A stretch of 64,000 nt of DNA from CALFVT01 sp964513675. Lineage in GTDB: Bacteria > Pseudomonadota > Alphaproteobacteria > Caulobacterales > Maricaulaceae. A model generated the notes under the pieces. The model searched no databases and had not been told where the DNA came from. It was given only the letters and a program-made list of their open reading frames with translations. Position 1 is the first letter of the stretch. Every line of letters starts with the position of its first letter. Where the stretch lies: contig CAZEOD010000002.1 in assembly GCA_964513675.1 (NCBI GenBank), positions 1 through 64,000 on the forward strand, given 5' to 3'. The position numbers and the translations under genes were made by a program. Below, one piece after another: positions 8,434 to 17,016 of this stretch.

Positions 8434-9642
8434 ATGGATAAACGTGTACTTCTTATTATTGGCGGCGGGATTGCGGCTTATAAATCTCTTTTCTTAATTC
8501 GTGAATTGGCGCGGCGCGGCGTTCAGTCCCGCGTGATTATTACCAAGGGCGGGACGGAATTTGTCACGCCTTTATCGGCGGGGGCTTTATCGGGCGATAA
8601 AGTTTTTACCGATCTATTTGACCTCACCGATGAGGCCGAGATGGGCCATATCGAGCTGTCGCGGGCGGCCGATCTTGTGGTAGTCGCGCCGGCAACAGCG
8701 GATTTACTCGCCAAGGCGGCGCATGGCATTGCGAATGATTTAGCGACCACGACCTTAATGGCGACGGATAAGCGCGTCCTCTTTGTTCCGGCGATGAATG
8801 TCAGGATGTGGGAGGCGGCGAGTACGCAGCGTAATATCGCGCAGCTTTTGGATGACGGCGCCTATTTCATAGGGCCGGACGAGGGCGCAATGGCTTGCGG
8901 TGAATTTGGAGCGGGCCGCATGGCCGAACCGCCCGTTATTGCCGATCACATTATGGGGCTGCTGCAAGGCGATACAACGCTGGACGGCCTGCGCGCGCCA
9001 AAGCCCCTTAAAGGACGGCATGTTTTAATCACGGCGGGCCCCACGCGAGAGCCGATTGATCCGGTGCGCTATCTGTCTAATCATTCATCCGGCAAGCAGG
9101 GCTATGCGATTGCGGCGGCGTTATCAACCTTGGGCGCGCGCGTGACCTTGGTATCTGGCCCCGTCAATCTTCAGCCGCCCGCCGGCGTAACCTGCGTTAA
9201 TATTGAAACCGCGCAAGAGATGTTGACGGCCTGCGAGGCGGCCTTGCCAGCGGATTGTTTTATCGCGGTTGCGGCGGTGGCTGATTGGCGGCCAATCTCT
9301 TGCGGGGATAAGAAAATCAAAAAAGATAAAGACGGGATACCGCCTTTGGAGCTCTGTGAAAATCCAGATATTTTACAAACGCTTTCACAGGCAAAAAACC
9401 GGCCCGGCCTTGTCGTTGGCTTTGCGGCCGAAACCAATGATGTGATTAAACATGCCAAGGCTAAGCTGTCAAAAAAGGGCTGTGACTGGATCGTCGCTAA
9501 TGATGTTTCGGGCGATGTGATGGGCGGCGATTATAATGAAATGATTTTAGTCACGCGCGGTTCAGAGATAACATGGCCGCGGCAAAGCAAAACCGGCGCA
9601 GCGCGCCAATTAGCGCTTAAAATTGCGGAGGCATTATCATGA
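8434..9642 (+). CDS. coaBC: CoaBC, phosphopantothenoylcysteine decarboxylase / phosphopantothenate-cysteine ligase
   Basis: This bifunctional enzyme makes phosphopantothenoylcysteine and decarboxylates it to 4'-phosphopantetheine on the way to coenzyme A. The N-terminal flavoprotein part has GGGIAAYKS, HIELSRAADLVVVAPATA with the active histidine near 73, PAMNVRMW near 122 and GAMACGEFGAGRM with the catalytic cysteine near 153. The C-terminal ligase part starts about residue 190 (HVLITAGPTREPIDPVRYLSN) and contains FAAETND. Full length at 402 residues. The stop overlaps the next start by 4 bases. Confidence 0.96.
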   Translation: MDKRVLLIIGGGIAAYKSLFLIRELARRGVQSRVIITKGGTEFVTPLSAGALSGDKVFTDLFDLTDEAEMGHIELSRAADLVVVAPATADLLAKAAHGIANDLATTTLMATDKRVLFVPAMNVRMWEAASTQRNIAQLLDDGAYFIGPDEGAMACGEFGAGRMAEPPVIADHIMGLLQGDTTLDGLRAPKPLKGRHVLITAGPTREPIDPVRYLSNHSSGKQGYAIAAALSTLGARVTLVSGPVNLQPPAGVTCVNIETAQEMLTACEAALPADCFIAVAAVADWRPISCGDKKIKKDKDGIPPLELCENPDILQTLSQAKNRPGLVVGFAAETNDVIKHAKAKLSKKGCDWIVANDVSGDVMGGDYNEMILVTRGSEITWPRQSKTGAARQLALKIAEALS

Positions 9643-10844
9643 AGGGCCGATTTTTATTCATGCTGGGCGTGCTCGTCTTGCCCGCTCCATTTGCGGCGGC
9701 TGATAATATCGCAGATTGCGAAGTTTTAATTGCCGAGCGCATCGAAGATGAAGGCACGGGCGGCTCGGCGTTGATATCAAGCTATCGTCCAGCGGGGGCC
9801 TTTATTAGCTCTGTTTATGATGATGAAGCGGGCTATATTCGCGAAATCGACGGTCATAAAATTCGGGCTTTATTATGCCAGCGCCGTCTTGCCATACCGA
9901 CATTGCGTGATTATCCGCTGCTTGAAACGGGGATCCCCTTAAGTTTGTCGCAAAATTTCGACTCCGCGCTGAGCGATCTTGTGATTACGCGGTTTAAAGA
10001 CGGGGCGTTTCGCGCCGAATATACTGGGCCGGGATTAAGCGCAGAACAGCAAGCCGAGCTTGATGATGTCATCGAGGTTTTTAATCTGCAGCCGAATGAT
10101 TTGGCGGCGCGGGAACCCCAGCAAAAGACAGAGGCGAGCCCTGATCTTGAGCCCACTCCAGACCTCGCCGCTCCGATCGAAATTGTGACGCTTGAGGCTG
10201 ATGATAATAGTGAGCCTGAGATCATATCTGATGCCAATATTCAGCCAGATATTCAACAGGCCGCCGCCGAAGATATGCCTGTGAAAACGGCGGTTGCGGG
10301 GGATGTCGTAACGGCGCAAAATCCGCTGCCGCCAGAAAGCCCAGAGCCAGAAAGCCCAGAGCTAGAAAGCCTAAAGCCCAAAAACCTAGAGCCTGCTGGC
10401 CCGCCGTCGCAAGACGCTGCGTCATTCCCCGCAGATAATCAGTGCCGCATAGTTGCGCGCGATGCCCTTGGGCAATTACAGGAAATTCCCATCTCTACGG
10501 CGAAGCTTTATGATACGCTAGAAAATGCGCCGATTTTTGTGTCTCCTGTTCCGCCGGGGCTGAACTTACGGGCGATAAAATGTTTGCGCGATAGCCTGAC
10601 GCCGGGGGCCAATGATTATAAAGTGGCCCGCGCTGGCTATCCGTTTTTCTACCAAGTGGATAGCGGTGATAAACGCACGGCGGCGCTTGAATTTACAGGC
10701 GGGAAGTTTCGCATGAACCTTCTTGAAGGGGAGTTTACGGCGCAGGAATTAATTGACGCGAAAGCGCGCATTTTGTCCTTTAACGACCAACATTTAAAAG
10801 ATATTCAATATAGCCTTTCAGGGCTGAAAAAGGGCGAAAAATGA
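9639..10844 (+). CDS. Secreted protein with two related domains and a Pro/Glu linker, unknown function
   Basis: I do not recognise this 401-residue protein. A signal peptide (GRFLFMLGVLVLPAPFAAA) is followed by a first domain to about residue 145. A long acidic and proline-rich linker (to about 265) includes the tandem PESPEPESPELESL. A second domain then runs to the end. The domains look like copies: KIRALLCQRR...FKDGAFRAEYTGPGLSAEQQAELDDVIEVFN aligns with NLRAIKCLRD...FTGGKFRMNLLEGEFTAQELIDAKARILSFN (segments abridged). Each carries a cysteine pair, so disulfides in the periplasm are likely. It overlaps coaBC and dut by 4 bases each and so is in their operon, but nothing ties it to CoA or nucleotide metabolism. 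Confidence 0.7.
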   Translation: MKGRFLFMLGVLVLPAPFAAADNIADCEVLIAERIEDEGTGGSALISSYRPAGAFISSVYDDEAGYIREIDGHKIRALLCQRRLAIPTLRDYPLLETGIPLSLSQNFDSALSDLVITRFKDGAFRAEYTGPGLSAEQQAELDDVIEVFNLQPNDLAAREPQQKTEASPDLEPTPDLAAPIEIVTLEADDNSEPEIISDANIQPDIQQAAAEDMPVKTAVAGDVVTAQNPLPPESPEPESPELESLKPKNLEPAGPPSQDAASFPADNQCRIVARDALGQLQEIPISTAKLYDTLENAPIFVSPVPPGLNLRAIKCLRDSLTPGANDYKVARAGYPFFYQVDSGDKRTAALEFTGGKFRMNLLEGEFTAQELIDAKARILSFNDQHLKDIQYSLSGLKKGEK

Positions 10845-11296
10845 CTTTAACCGTTGAGATTAAAACGCTCGATCATTTTGGTGATCTAGAGCTGCCAAAA
10901 TATGAAACGCCCCTTGCAGCGGGGGCTGACCTTCGGGCGGCTGTTCCGGTTAATGAACCGATGACATTAGCGCCGGGTCAGCGGGCTTTGGTGCCCACAG
11001 GCCTCGCCATGGCGCTGCCGGCGGGCTATGAAGCGCAAATTCGCCCGCGCTCTGGACTGGCCTATAAACATGGGATTACCTGTTTAAACACGCCCGGTAC
11101 GATTGATGCCGATTATCGCGGCGAGGTAAAAGTGCTTTTAATTAATCACGGCGATGCGCCGTTTGATATTCACCGCGGCGAGCGGATTGCGCAAATGATT
11201 ATCGCCCCGATTACCCAGCCCAATTTTATCCGCCGTGATAATTTATCTGACACCAAGCGCGGCGAGGGCGGGTTTGGCAGTACGGGAAAATCCTAA
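10841..11296 (+). CDS. dut: dUTP pyrophosphatase (dUTPase)
   Basis: Dut hydrolyses dUTP to dUMP and diphosphate, keeping uracil out of DNA and feeding thymidylate synthesis. All five motifs of the trimeric family are visible in order: AGADLRA (near 28), RPRSGLAYKHG (near 68), NTPGTIDADYRGEVKV (catalytic aspartate near 88), GERIAQMII (near 110) and RGEGGFGSTG at the C-terminus. Normal length at 151 residues. Last gene of the ubiB-coaBC-dut group, converging on the thioesterase gene. Confidence 0.97.
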   Translation: MTLTVEIKTLDHFGDLELPKYETPLAAGADLRAAVPVNEPMTLAPGQRALVPTGLAMALPAGYEAQIRPRSGLAYKHGITCLNTPGTIDADYRGEVKVLLINHGDAPFDIHRGERIAQMIIAPITQPNFIRRDNLSDTKRGEGGFGSTGKS

Positions 11297-11305
11297 GCTC
11301 TGAGC

Positions 11306-11740
11306 CTAGGGTTTAATCGCGCCGAGCGTTTTTTTAAAATCATCGGGCAAGGCCGCAGATTTGCGGCTAACCGCGTCAACATAGACATGGGTAAAATGCC
11401 CAGCGGCGGCAGCTTGCGGGGCGCTGGGCGCGAATAATCCAATCTCATAGGTGACGCTAGATCTGCCAATATGGCGAATAGCAAGCCCCGCCTCGATATC
11501 TACGGGATAGCTTAGCGGCGCAAAATATTGGCAGAGGGTTTCGACGACAAGGCCGATAATATCGCTTTTGCCGATCTCCAATAGGCCATGTTTAATGAGA
11601 TAATTATTAACCAGCGTATCAAAGAAAAAATAATAAACAGAATTATTTATATGGCCATAAACGTCATTATCATTCCACCGCGTGGGCAGGGTTTCAAAAT
11701 ATAAAAACGCATCACGAGTTGGAGCGATGGAGCGCGGCAT
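11306..11740 (-). CDS. Acyl-CoA thioesterase, hotdog fold (YbgC/4HBT-like)
   Basis: The 144-residue product is a single hotdog domain. The segment PTRWNDNDVYGHINNSVYYFFFDT near residue 20 carries the family's acidic residue and the helix that covers the active site; VETLCQYFAPLSYPVDIEAGL and SSVTYEIGLF are the following strands. It should hydrolyse an acyl-CoA, substrate unknown. A good AGGAT site precedes the ATG. Monocistronic as far as can be seen. Confidence 0.82.
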   Translation of the reverse strand: MPRSIAPTRDAFLYFETLPTRWNDNDVYGHINNSVYYFFFDTLVNNYLIKHGLLEIGKSDIIGLVVETLCQYFAPLSYPVDIEAGLAIRHIGRSSVTYEIGLFAPSAPQAAAAGHFTHVYVDAVSRKSAALPDDFKKTLGAIKP

Positions 11741-11791
11741 AAATTATCCTTTATCTCGCGCTATTTTAAAGCGTTGATCTGTTTAGGCCAA

Positions 11792-11819
11792 GGTTAAATA
11801 TAATGCGGTTAAATATAAT
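11792..11819. repeat. Two-copy 15-bp tandem repeat at the glycosyltransferase 3' end
   Basis: GGTTAAATATAAT occurs twice at 15-base spacing, the second copy running into the stop codon of the glycosyltransferase gene. TTAA spacing is 15, not the 11 of a CtrA box. Confidence 0.6.
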
Positions 11820-12859
11820 TAGCGTTTAATGGCCACAGGGCGCGGGGTCTCGCGCTGCGCCGGCATTTGGGCGGCATCGCGGCGCTCATGTAAACGAGCG
11901 GCGCCATGGCCAAAGCCTTCGCCGCGTGCGGGCGCGATTGACAAATAATGTATTCGTTTTTGCTCAGCCCGTCCGCGCGCGACTGAATCTAGGATCATCC
12001 CCGACATAAAGCACATCATCGACGCCATCATTAATGTCATGGCCAAGACCCATGTGGGCATACGCGAGACTAATCCTGTCTGGATATATTCAATTAAAAC
12101 GGGGGTCATAAAGGCGGCGGAGGTTGTCAGCAGGCCAAGCGCAAGCAGGCCAAAAAACGCAAAGGGGCGCGTTTCTTTCATTAACATGCTCATCATACGC
12201 AGAATTTTAAAGCCGTCTTTGAAGGTCGAAAGCTTGCTTTCCGAGCCGTCTTGGCGGTGGCCATATTTTGTAGGAATTTCTGCCGTAGGGAGGCGTAAAA
12301 TAGAGGCATGAACGGACATTTCTGTCTCGATCTCAAATCCCGGGCTTTCTGCCGGAAAGCTCTTGGCAAAGCGGCGCGTAAAGACGCGGTAGCCTGAAAA
12401 AATATCGTTAAAATCGCGGCCAAATAATAGGCGGTAAACCACATTAAAAATCTTATTGCCAAAAGCATGGCCTTTGCGGCCTGCATCAATCGTCACATCT
12501 TGGCGAACGCCCACGACCATATCGAGCCGATCTTCGAGTAAGTGCTGAACAAGCTCGGGCGCTTTGGCGGCTTCATATGTGCCGTCGCCGTCAGCCATAA
12601 TGTAAAGGTCGGCATCAATATCAGCAAACATTTGCCGCACAACATTGCCTTTACCTTGGCGGAGAGAGGGTATAACTACGGCGCCGGCGCGGGCCGCTTG
12701 CTCGGATGTGTCATCGGATGAATTATTATCATAAACATAAATTCGCGCTTGCGGGAGCGCGCGGCGGAAATCCAACACAACCTGCGCGATGGATTGACCC
12801 TCATTATAACAGGGCAGCAAGACAGCAAGATCATGGTCAGGAAAATGTAAGTTTTGCAT
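11819..12859 (-). CDS. Family 2 glycosyltransferase, polyprenyl-phosphate type, with membrane anchor
   Basis: The N-terminal GT-A domain (residues 1-220) has LAVLLPCYNEGQSIAQVV, DNNSSDDT and the metal-binding MADGDGTYE near residue 98, typical of enzymes that load a sugar on a lipid phosphate (dolichol-phosphate mannosyltransferase and GtrB relatives). Two membrane segments follow (FAFFGLLALGLLTTSAAFM and TWVLAMTLMMASMMCFMSGM). I chose the ATG preceded by GGGTGA; an in-frame TTG four codons upstream has no ribosome-binding site. The divergently transcribed neighbour is a GT-C-like membrane protein, which could use the lipid-linked sugar. Confidence 0.8.
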   Translation of the reverse strand: MQNLHFPDHDLAVLLPCYNEGQSIAQVVLDFRRALPQARIYVYDNNSSDDTSEQAARAGAVVIPSLRQGKGNVVRQMFADIDADLYIMADGDGTYEAAKAPELVQHLLEDRLDMVVGVRQDVTIDAGRKGHAFGNKIFNVVYRLLFGRDFNDIFSGYRVFTRRFAKSFPAESPGFEIETEMSVHASILRLPTAEIPTKYGHRQDGSESKLSTFKDGFKILRMMSMLMKETRPFAFFGLLALGLLTTSAAFMTPVLIEYIQTGLVSRMPTWVLAMTLMMASMMCFMSGMILDSVARGRAEQKRIHYLSIAPARGEGFGHGAARLHERRDAAQMPAQRETPRPVAIKR

Positions 12860-12953
12860 AATGTCACCCAAATATTATTTTTTATTTCGTCTTTAATTAA
12901 GACATGATGGTTAAAACTTAGTTTGCATGAGACTCATTATTTAAGGGCCATTC

Positions 12954-14804
12954 GTGATAGATCGCGTTTTAAGATTAAATATCGGCGCAGCTTTAGGGCT
13001 TTGCTTTTTATTATTAATGGCTGTTTTTGCCGTAACAGGGCAGATTGGCCGCATCGGAATTGATAATGATGATGTCATGCGCCTCGCCCAAATCCGTGAT
13101 TTTCTAGGCGGGCAAAATTGGTACGATCACCAGCAATATCGCATGGGGCTGGAGGGCGGAACCTTAATGCATTGGTCGCGCGTTATTGATGCGCCGGTCA
13201 TCGCGCTTATTTTATTATTAGATATTATCTTACCTTATGAGCTGGCGGAGGCGGCGGCGATATCGCTTTGGCCAGTGGCCACGGGCCTTGCCTTGGTTCT
13301 TGCCGTGAAGCTTCTAAGCCGCGATAATCCGCGCTATATTGCCCAAGAGGGAGACCTTGCGCGCGCGGTTTGGGGATTTGGCCTTTTAATTATCTTGCTG
13401 TTACTCATTACGTTTTACCGGTTTTCGCCGGGGCGTCTTGACCATCATAATATACAATTTGCCGCTTTGGCGCTGTCTTATGTTGGGCTGTCTGATCCGC
13501 AGGTCAAGCCCAAAAGATTTGCGCTCGCTGGGGCGATGACGGGGCTGTCTTTGGTGGTGGGCACGGAAGCGCTTCCGTTTTTAGCGGTGAATTGCGGCTT
13601 TGCCGCTTTGCTTTGGGGCTATAAAGGCGCCGCGGTGAGCCGCCCTGTTGCCGCCTTTGGCCTTGGCTTTGCCGCGGTGATTTGCGCGGGATTTTTAATT
13701 GATACGCCGCCCTCCGCCTATGGGCAAATTTACTGCGATATATTAGCCGTTAATTACGCAGCCCTTGGGCTTGCCGGCGGGCTAGGATTGGCCCTCCTTT
13801 CGCAGCTTAAGTCTCTGGATAGTCTTTTGCGCCGCGCGCTTGGGCTTGGTGTGTTGGGCGCGATTTGCGGCGGGATTTTGCTTATCCTCTCGCCTGAATG
13901 TCTGTCTAATCCTTTGGGGCAATTACCTGACAATGTTCAACATTTCTGGCTTGATTATGTCGAAGAAGCACAGCCCTTGATCTCAAAGAAAAACGTCGAA
14001 ACGGGCAGTATTTTTTATTTTATTGGCTTGATCCTAACCGCGTGGGGCGTCTCGCTCTGGCGTTATAAGCGCCTTGGCTTTACGCCCGCGCGGATTTACG
14101 GCCTTGTGCTGAGCGGGCTTATTATTGCGATGACGCTTTATCAATTACGCTATGCCTCTTTTGGTTTAATTATCGGCAGTTTGATGCTGATTCCGTGGGT
14201 TGCGGAGCGGTTTGTTGAGGGCAAAGCCAAATCAAAAGACAGTGTGGCCTATATCTTCGCCTTTGCACTGAGCGCCGCGTCGCTATGGCAAATGCCGGCC
14301 TATATTATTGGCGACGGTAATGCGGTCGCGCCGAATACGGATGTGTCTGCGCGGGCCCTAACAAACGCGCAGGCGGGGGCCCTTACTAACGCGCAGGCGG
14401 GGGATGGTGATACCACGCCGCGTGATGTCTGTTTTCCAGAGGCCTTAAAGAGCTATTTAAAGAGTTTGCCGCCGCAACGCATTTTGGCAGAGCCAAATCT
14501 GACCTCTGCGATTTTATATAATACCGCCCATAGCGCGGTGAACGGCAATTATCACCGCAATGCGGCGGGGATTGACCGCGCCGTTGATATCTTCATGACA
14601 CCCCCGGCGCGCGCCGCAGAGATGATGCGCGCCGATAAGACCGAGCTCTTGATATTTTGCCAAGACCGTGCAGCTTATGATATTTATGCAAAGGCGGCGC
14701 CCAAGGGCCTCGCAGGAGAGTTAAAGCGCGGCGCGGCGCTCGCGGGATTTGTTAAAATTCCGCTTGATACAGCGGGCATGATAACAGTGTGGACGCCTGA
14801 ATAA
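12954..14804 (+). CDS. GT-C-type polytopic glycosyltransferase (PMT/STT3-like), putative
   Basis: A 616-residue protein with about eleven to twelve membrane segments, then a soluble C-terminal part from about residue 450. The first large loop carries acidic residues (IDNDDVMRLAQIRDFL near 36) and a second loop has RLDHHNIQF near 160, the arrangement of GT-C enzymes that use lipid-phosphate sugars. The soluble loop contains a tandem eight-residue repeat (ALTNAQAG twice). GTG start with AAGGG upstream. It lies back to back with the GT2 gene. Exact activity (protein, lipid A or glycan modification) cannot be read off. Its stop codon directly abuts that of gpsA. Confidence 0.65.
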   Translation: MIDRVLRLNIGAALGLCFLLLMAVFAVTGQIGRIGIDNDDVMRLAQIRDFLGGQNWYDHQQYRMGLEGGTLMHWSRVIDAPVIALILLLDIILPYELAEAAAISLWPVATGLALVLAVKLLSRDNPRYIAQEGDLARAVWGFGLLIILLLLITFYRFSPGRLDHHNIQFAALALSYVGLSDPQVKPKRFALAGAMTGLSLVVGTEALPFLAVNCGFAALLWGYKGAAVSRPVAAFGLGFAAVICAGFLIDTPPSAYGQIYCDILAVNYAALGLAGGLGLALLSQLKSLDSLLRRALGLGVLGAICGGILLILSPECLSNPLGQLPDNVQHFWLDYVEEAQPLISKKNVETGSIFYFIGLILTAWGVSLWRYKRLGFTPARIYGLVLSGLIIAMTLYQLRYASFGLIIGSLMLIPWVAERFVEGKAKSKDSVAYIFAFALSAASLWQMPAYIIGDGNAVAPNTDVSARALTNAQAGALTNAQAGDGDTTPRDVCFPEALKSYLKSLPPQRILAEPNLTSAILYNTAHSAVNGNYHRNAAGIDRAVDIFMTPPARAAEMMRADKTELLIFCQDRAAYDIYAKAAPKGLAGELKRGAALAGFVKIPLDTAGMITVWTPE

Positions 14805-15809
14805 TTAAGCGCCCTCTTGTTTTAGGCGGCGCGATAATAAAGCGCTCATCGCATCGCTTACGGCCATTTTGCCGGATAAAATATCGGCCACAGCCAAACT
14901 AATCGGCATATCGACCTGTTTTAACGCGGCCAGTTTTCTGAGGGCCGGCGCGGTGGCGACGCCTTCTGTGACGGCGGCGCGGGCGGCCAAAATATCTTCA
15001 AGGCTTTCGCCGCGCCCCAAAGCGAGGCCGCAGGACATATTGCGGGACTGCTCGGATGAGCATGTCAGGACTAAATCCCCTAAGCCGCAAAGCCCCGCCA
15101 ATGTATCGGGGTTTGCATCAAAGGCCCGTCCAAGGCGGCGCATCTCGGCAAACCCCCGCGCAATAATGGCGGCATGGGCGGAGCGCCCAAGATTTAAGCC
15201 CAAGACAAGACCGCAGGCAATCGCGAGGACATTTTTTACCGCCCCGCCGATCTCTGCCCCGAGGATATCATCCGCGAGGTAAGGGCGAAAATGCGGGGTT
15301 GCAATCATTTGGCAAAGGGCCGTTCCGATTTTGGGATCCGCGCAGGCCAATGTCACGGCCGTCGGCAAGCCCTTGGCAACATCTATGGCAAAGCTGGGGC
15401 CGGATAAGACCGCGGTTTCAACCTGCGGCGCGATATCGGCTAAGACCTCGCTCATGAACTGGCCGCTTTTAATTTCAATGCCTTTCGAGCAGAGGATGAC
15501 CGGCAGCCCTTCGCGCAGATCTTTTGCGATGGGCAATAGGCTCGCGCGCATGTGCTGGGCGGGCGTGACAACGAGGACGGCATCGCATGCGACGATGTCG
15601 CTTAGCTCTGTTGTCGCCGTTATTCGCGCAGACAGCGGAACGCCTTTCAGATAAAGACTGTTCTCATGGGCGGTATTAATGGCCTTTACGCAATCGGCTT
15701 CAAATCCCCACAGGGTCACATCACGTCCCGCACTCGCCAGTGTTTGAGCGAGCGCCGTTCCCCAGGCTCCAGCCCCGATAACGCCAATGTTTTGATAGCT
15801 ATATGTCAC
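14805..15809 (-). CDS. gpsA: Glycerol-3-phosphate dehydrogenase [NAD(P)+]
   Basis: GpsA reduces dihydroxyacetone phosphate to sn-glycerol 3-phosphate for phospholipid synthesis in the cytoplasm. The Rossmann motif GAGAWGTALA is at residue 11, ILCSKGIE and VLSGPSFA near 110-145, the catalytic lysine region GGAVKNVLAIACG near 190, and GLCGLGDLVLTCSS near 245. Normal length at 334 residues. It overlaps tsaD upstream by 4 bases. Confidence 0.96.
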   Translation of the reverse strand: MTYSYQNIGVIGAGAWGTALAQTLASAGRDVTLWGFEADCVKAINTAHENSLYLKGVPLSARITATTELSDIVACDAVLVVTPAQHMRASLLPIAKDLREGLPVILCSKGIEIKSGQFMSEVLADIAPQVETAVLSGPSFAIDVAKGLPTAVTLACADPKIGTALCQMIATPHFRPYLADDILGAEIGGAVKNVLAIACGLVLGLNLGRSAHAAIIARGFAEMRRLGRAFDANPDTLAGLCGLGDLVLTCSSEQSRNMSCGLALGRGESLEDILAARAAVTEGVATAPALRKLAALKQVDMPISLAVADILSGKMAVSDAMSALLSRRLKQEGA

Positions 15810-16951
15810 GATTTTGGCCCTTTTTTCCCAAAGCCGCTGGCTGGGTTTGCGGCGGCGGCCTTGGCATCCAAAGGCCAGCGCGGCCGTGCATTAATGGCGA
15901 GATCGCTTTGCAGCTCTGCGCCTGTGTTTAGCCGCGTTAATCCCGCCAGCGCAATCATGGCCGCATTATCCGTACAATATCTCAGCGGCGGGGCGAGGAA
16001 TTGCATCTTCTGCTCATCGGCTAAAGCGGTTAATCGGGCGCGGATAAGGCGGTTGGCCGCAACCCCGCCGGCGACAACGAAAAAAGGACGCTCTGCGCCG
16101 TTTAATTGGCCGTTATGGCGCGCCTTAAACATCGCGGCGGCAACGGCGCAGCGGTCATATAAACTATCGCAAACCGCCCGCTGAAAACTGGCGGCAATAT
16201 TGGCTTGGGATTGGGCGGATTTGTCACTCGCATCAAAGGCGCGGGCAACGGATGTTTTCAGCCCCGCAAAAGAGAAATTTGCATGGGGCTTTCCGTGAAA
16301 GGGGCGCGGGAATTTATAGGCAGTTTCATCGCCGCTCGCCGCGAGTTTTTCAACGCGCGGCCCGCCGGGAAACCCAAGCCCCATATGTTTGGCGGTTTTA
16401 TCAAAAGCTTCGCCTGCCGCATCATCAACTGTGCTGCCAAGGCGGTGATAATCACCTAGTCCGTCAACAGAAATAAGCTGGGTGTGACCTCCGGAAATCA
16501 GAAGCAGTAAATAGGGAAAGGGGCAGGGCGCAGCAAGGCGGGGGGAGAGCGCATGGCCCTCTAAATGATTAACTCCTAAGAAGGGACGGCCAAGCGACAT
16601 GGCCAGGCCTTTCCCTGCCATAAGCCCTGTAATCACCCCGCCCACAAGGCCCGGCCCGGCGGTTGCTGAGACGGCGGTAATATCGGCGTAATCAACGCCT
16701 GACTCGCGCATAGCTTGGTCGATGATCGCCTGTATTTTCGCCATATGGGCGCGGGCAGCAATTTCAGGAACAACGCCGCCAAAGGGGGCATGATCTTCAT
16801 TTTGCGAGGCAATCACGGAGGATAATATTAACGGCTCGCCCTGCTCATCTTGGGTGACAAGCGCGGCGGCTGTTTCATCACAGCTTGATTCAATCCCCAA
16901 AACAAGCGGCGCTTTGGGGCAGCGTTTTGATATCGCGGTAGCAGCTTGCAA
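15806..16951 (-). CDS. tsaD: tRNA threonylcarbamoyladenosine synthase subunit TsaD
   Basis: TsaD transfers the threonylcarbamoyl group to A37 of ANN-decoding tRNAs. Visible are LGIESSCDETAAAL (near 20), the metal-binding FGGVVPEIAARAHM and NHLEGHALSPRL histidines, LLLISGGHTQL, and GGVAANRLIRARL near 295. A TTG start is used, with GGATG nine bases before it; a second in-frame TTG nearer the first strand is possible. Co-transcribed with gpsA. Confidence 0.95.
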   Translation of the reverse strand: MQAATAISKRCPKAPLVLGIESSCDETAAALVTQDEQGEPLILSSVIASQNEDHAPFGGVVPEIAARAHMAKIQAIIDQAMRESGVDYADITAVSATAGPGLVGGVITGLMAGKGLAMSLGRPFLGVNHLEGHALSPRLAAPCPFPYLLLLISGGHTQLISVDGLGDYHRLGSTVDDAAGEAFDKTAKHMGLGFPGGPRVEKLAASGDETAYKFPRPFHGKPHANFSFAGLKTSVARAFDASDKSAQSQANIAASFQRAVCDSLYDRCAVAAAMFKARHNGQLNGAERPFFVVAGGVAANRLIRARLTALADEQKMQFLAPPLRYCTDNAAMIALAGLTRLNTGAELQSDLAINARPRWPLDAKAAAANPASGFGKKGPKS

Positions 16952-17016
16952 GCGGGTTCATCCTTTGTTGCCATTTACACGGTCTATAGGCTGACATATA
17001 GGGGAGGTGATTATGA

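Noticed and set aside
11792..11819. CtrA-type box made from the two GGTTAAATATAAT copies
   Set aside because: TTAA starts are 15 bases apart, not 11, and the element lies at the 3' end of a gene.
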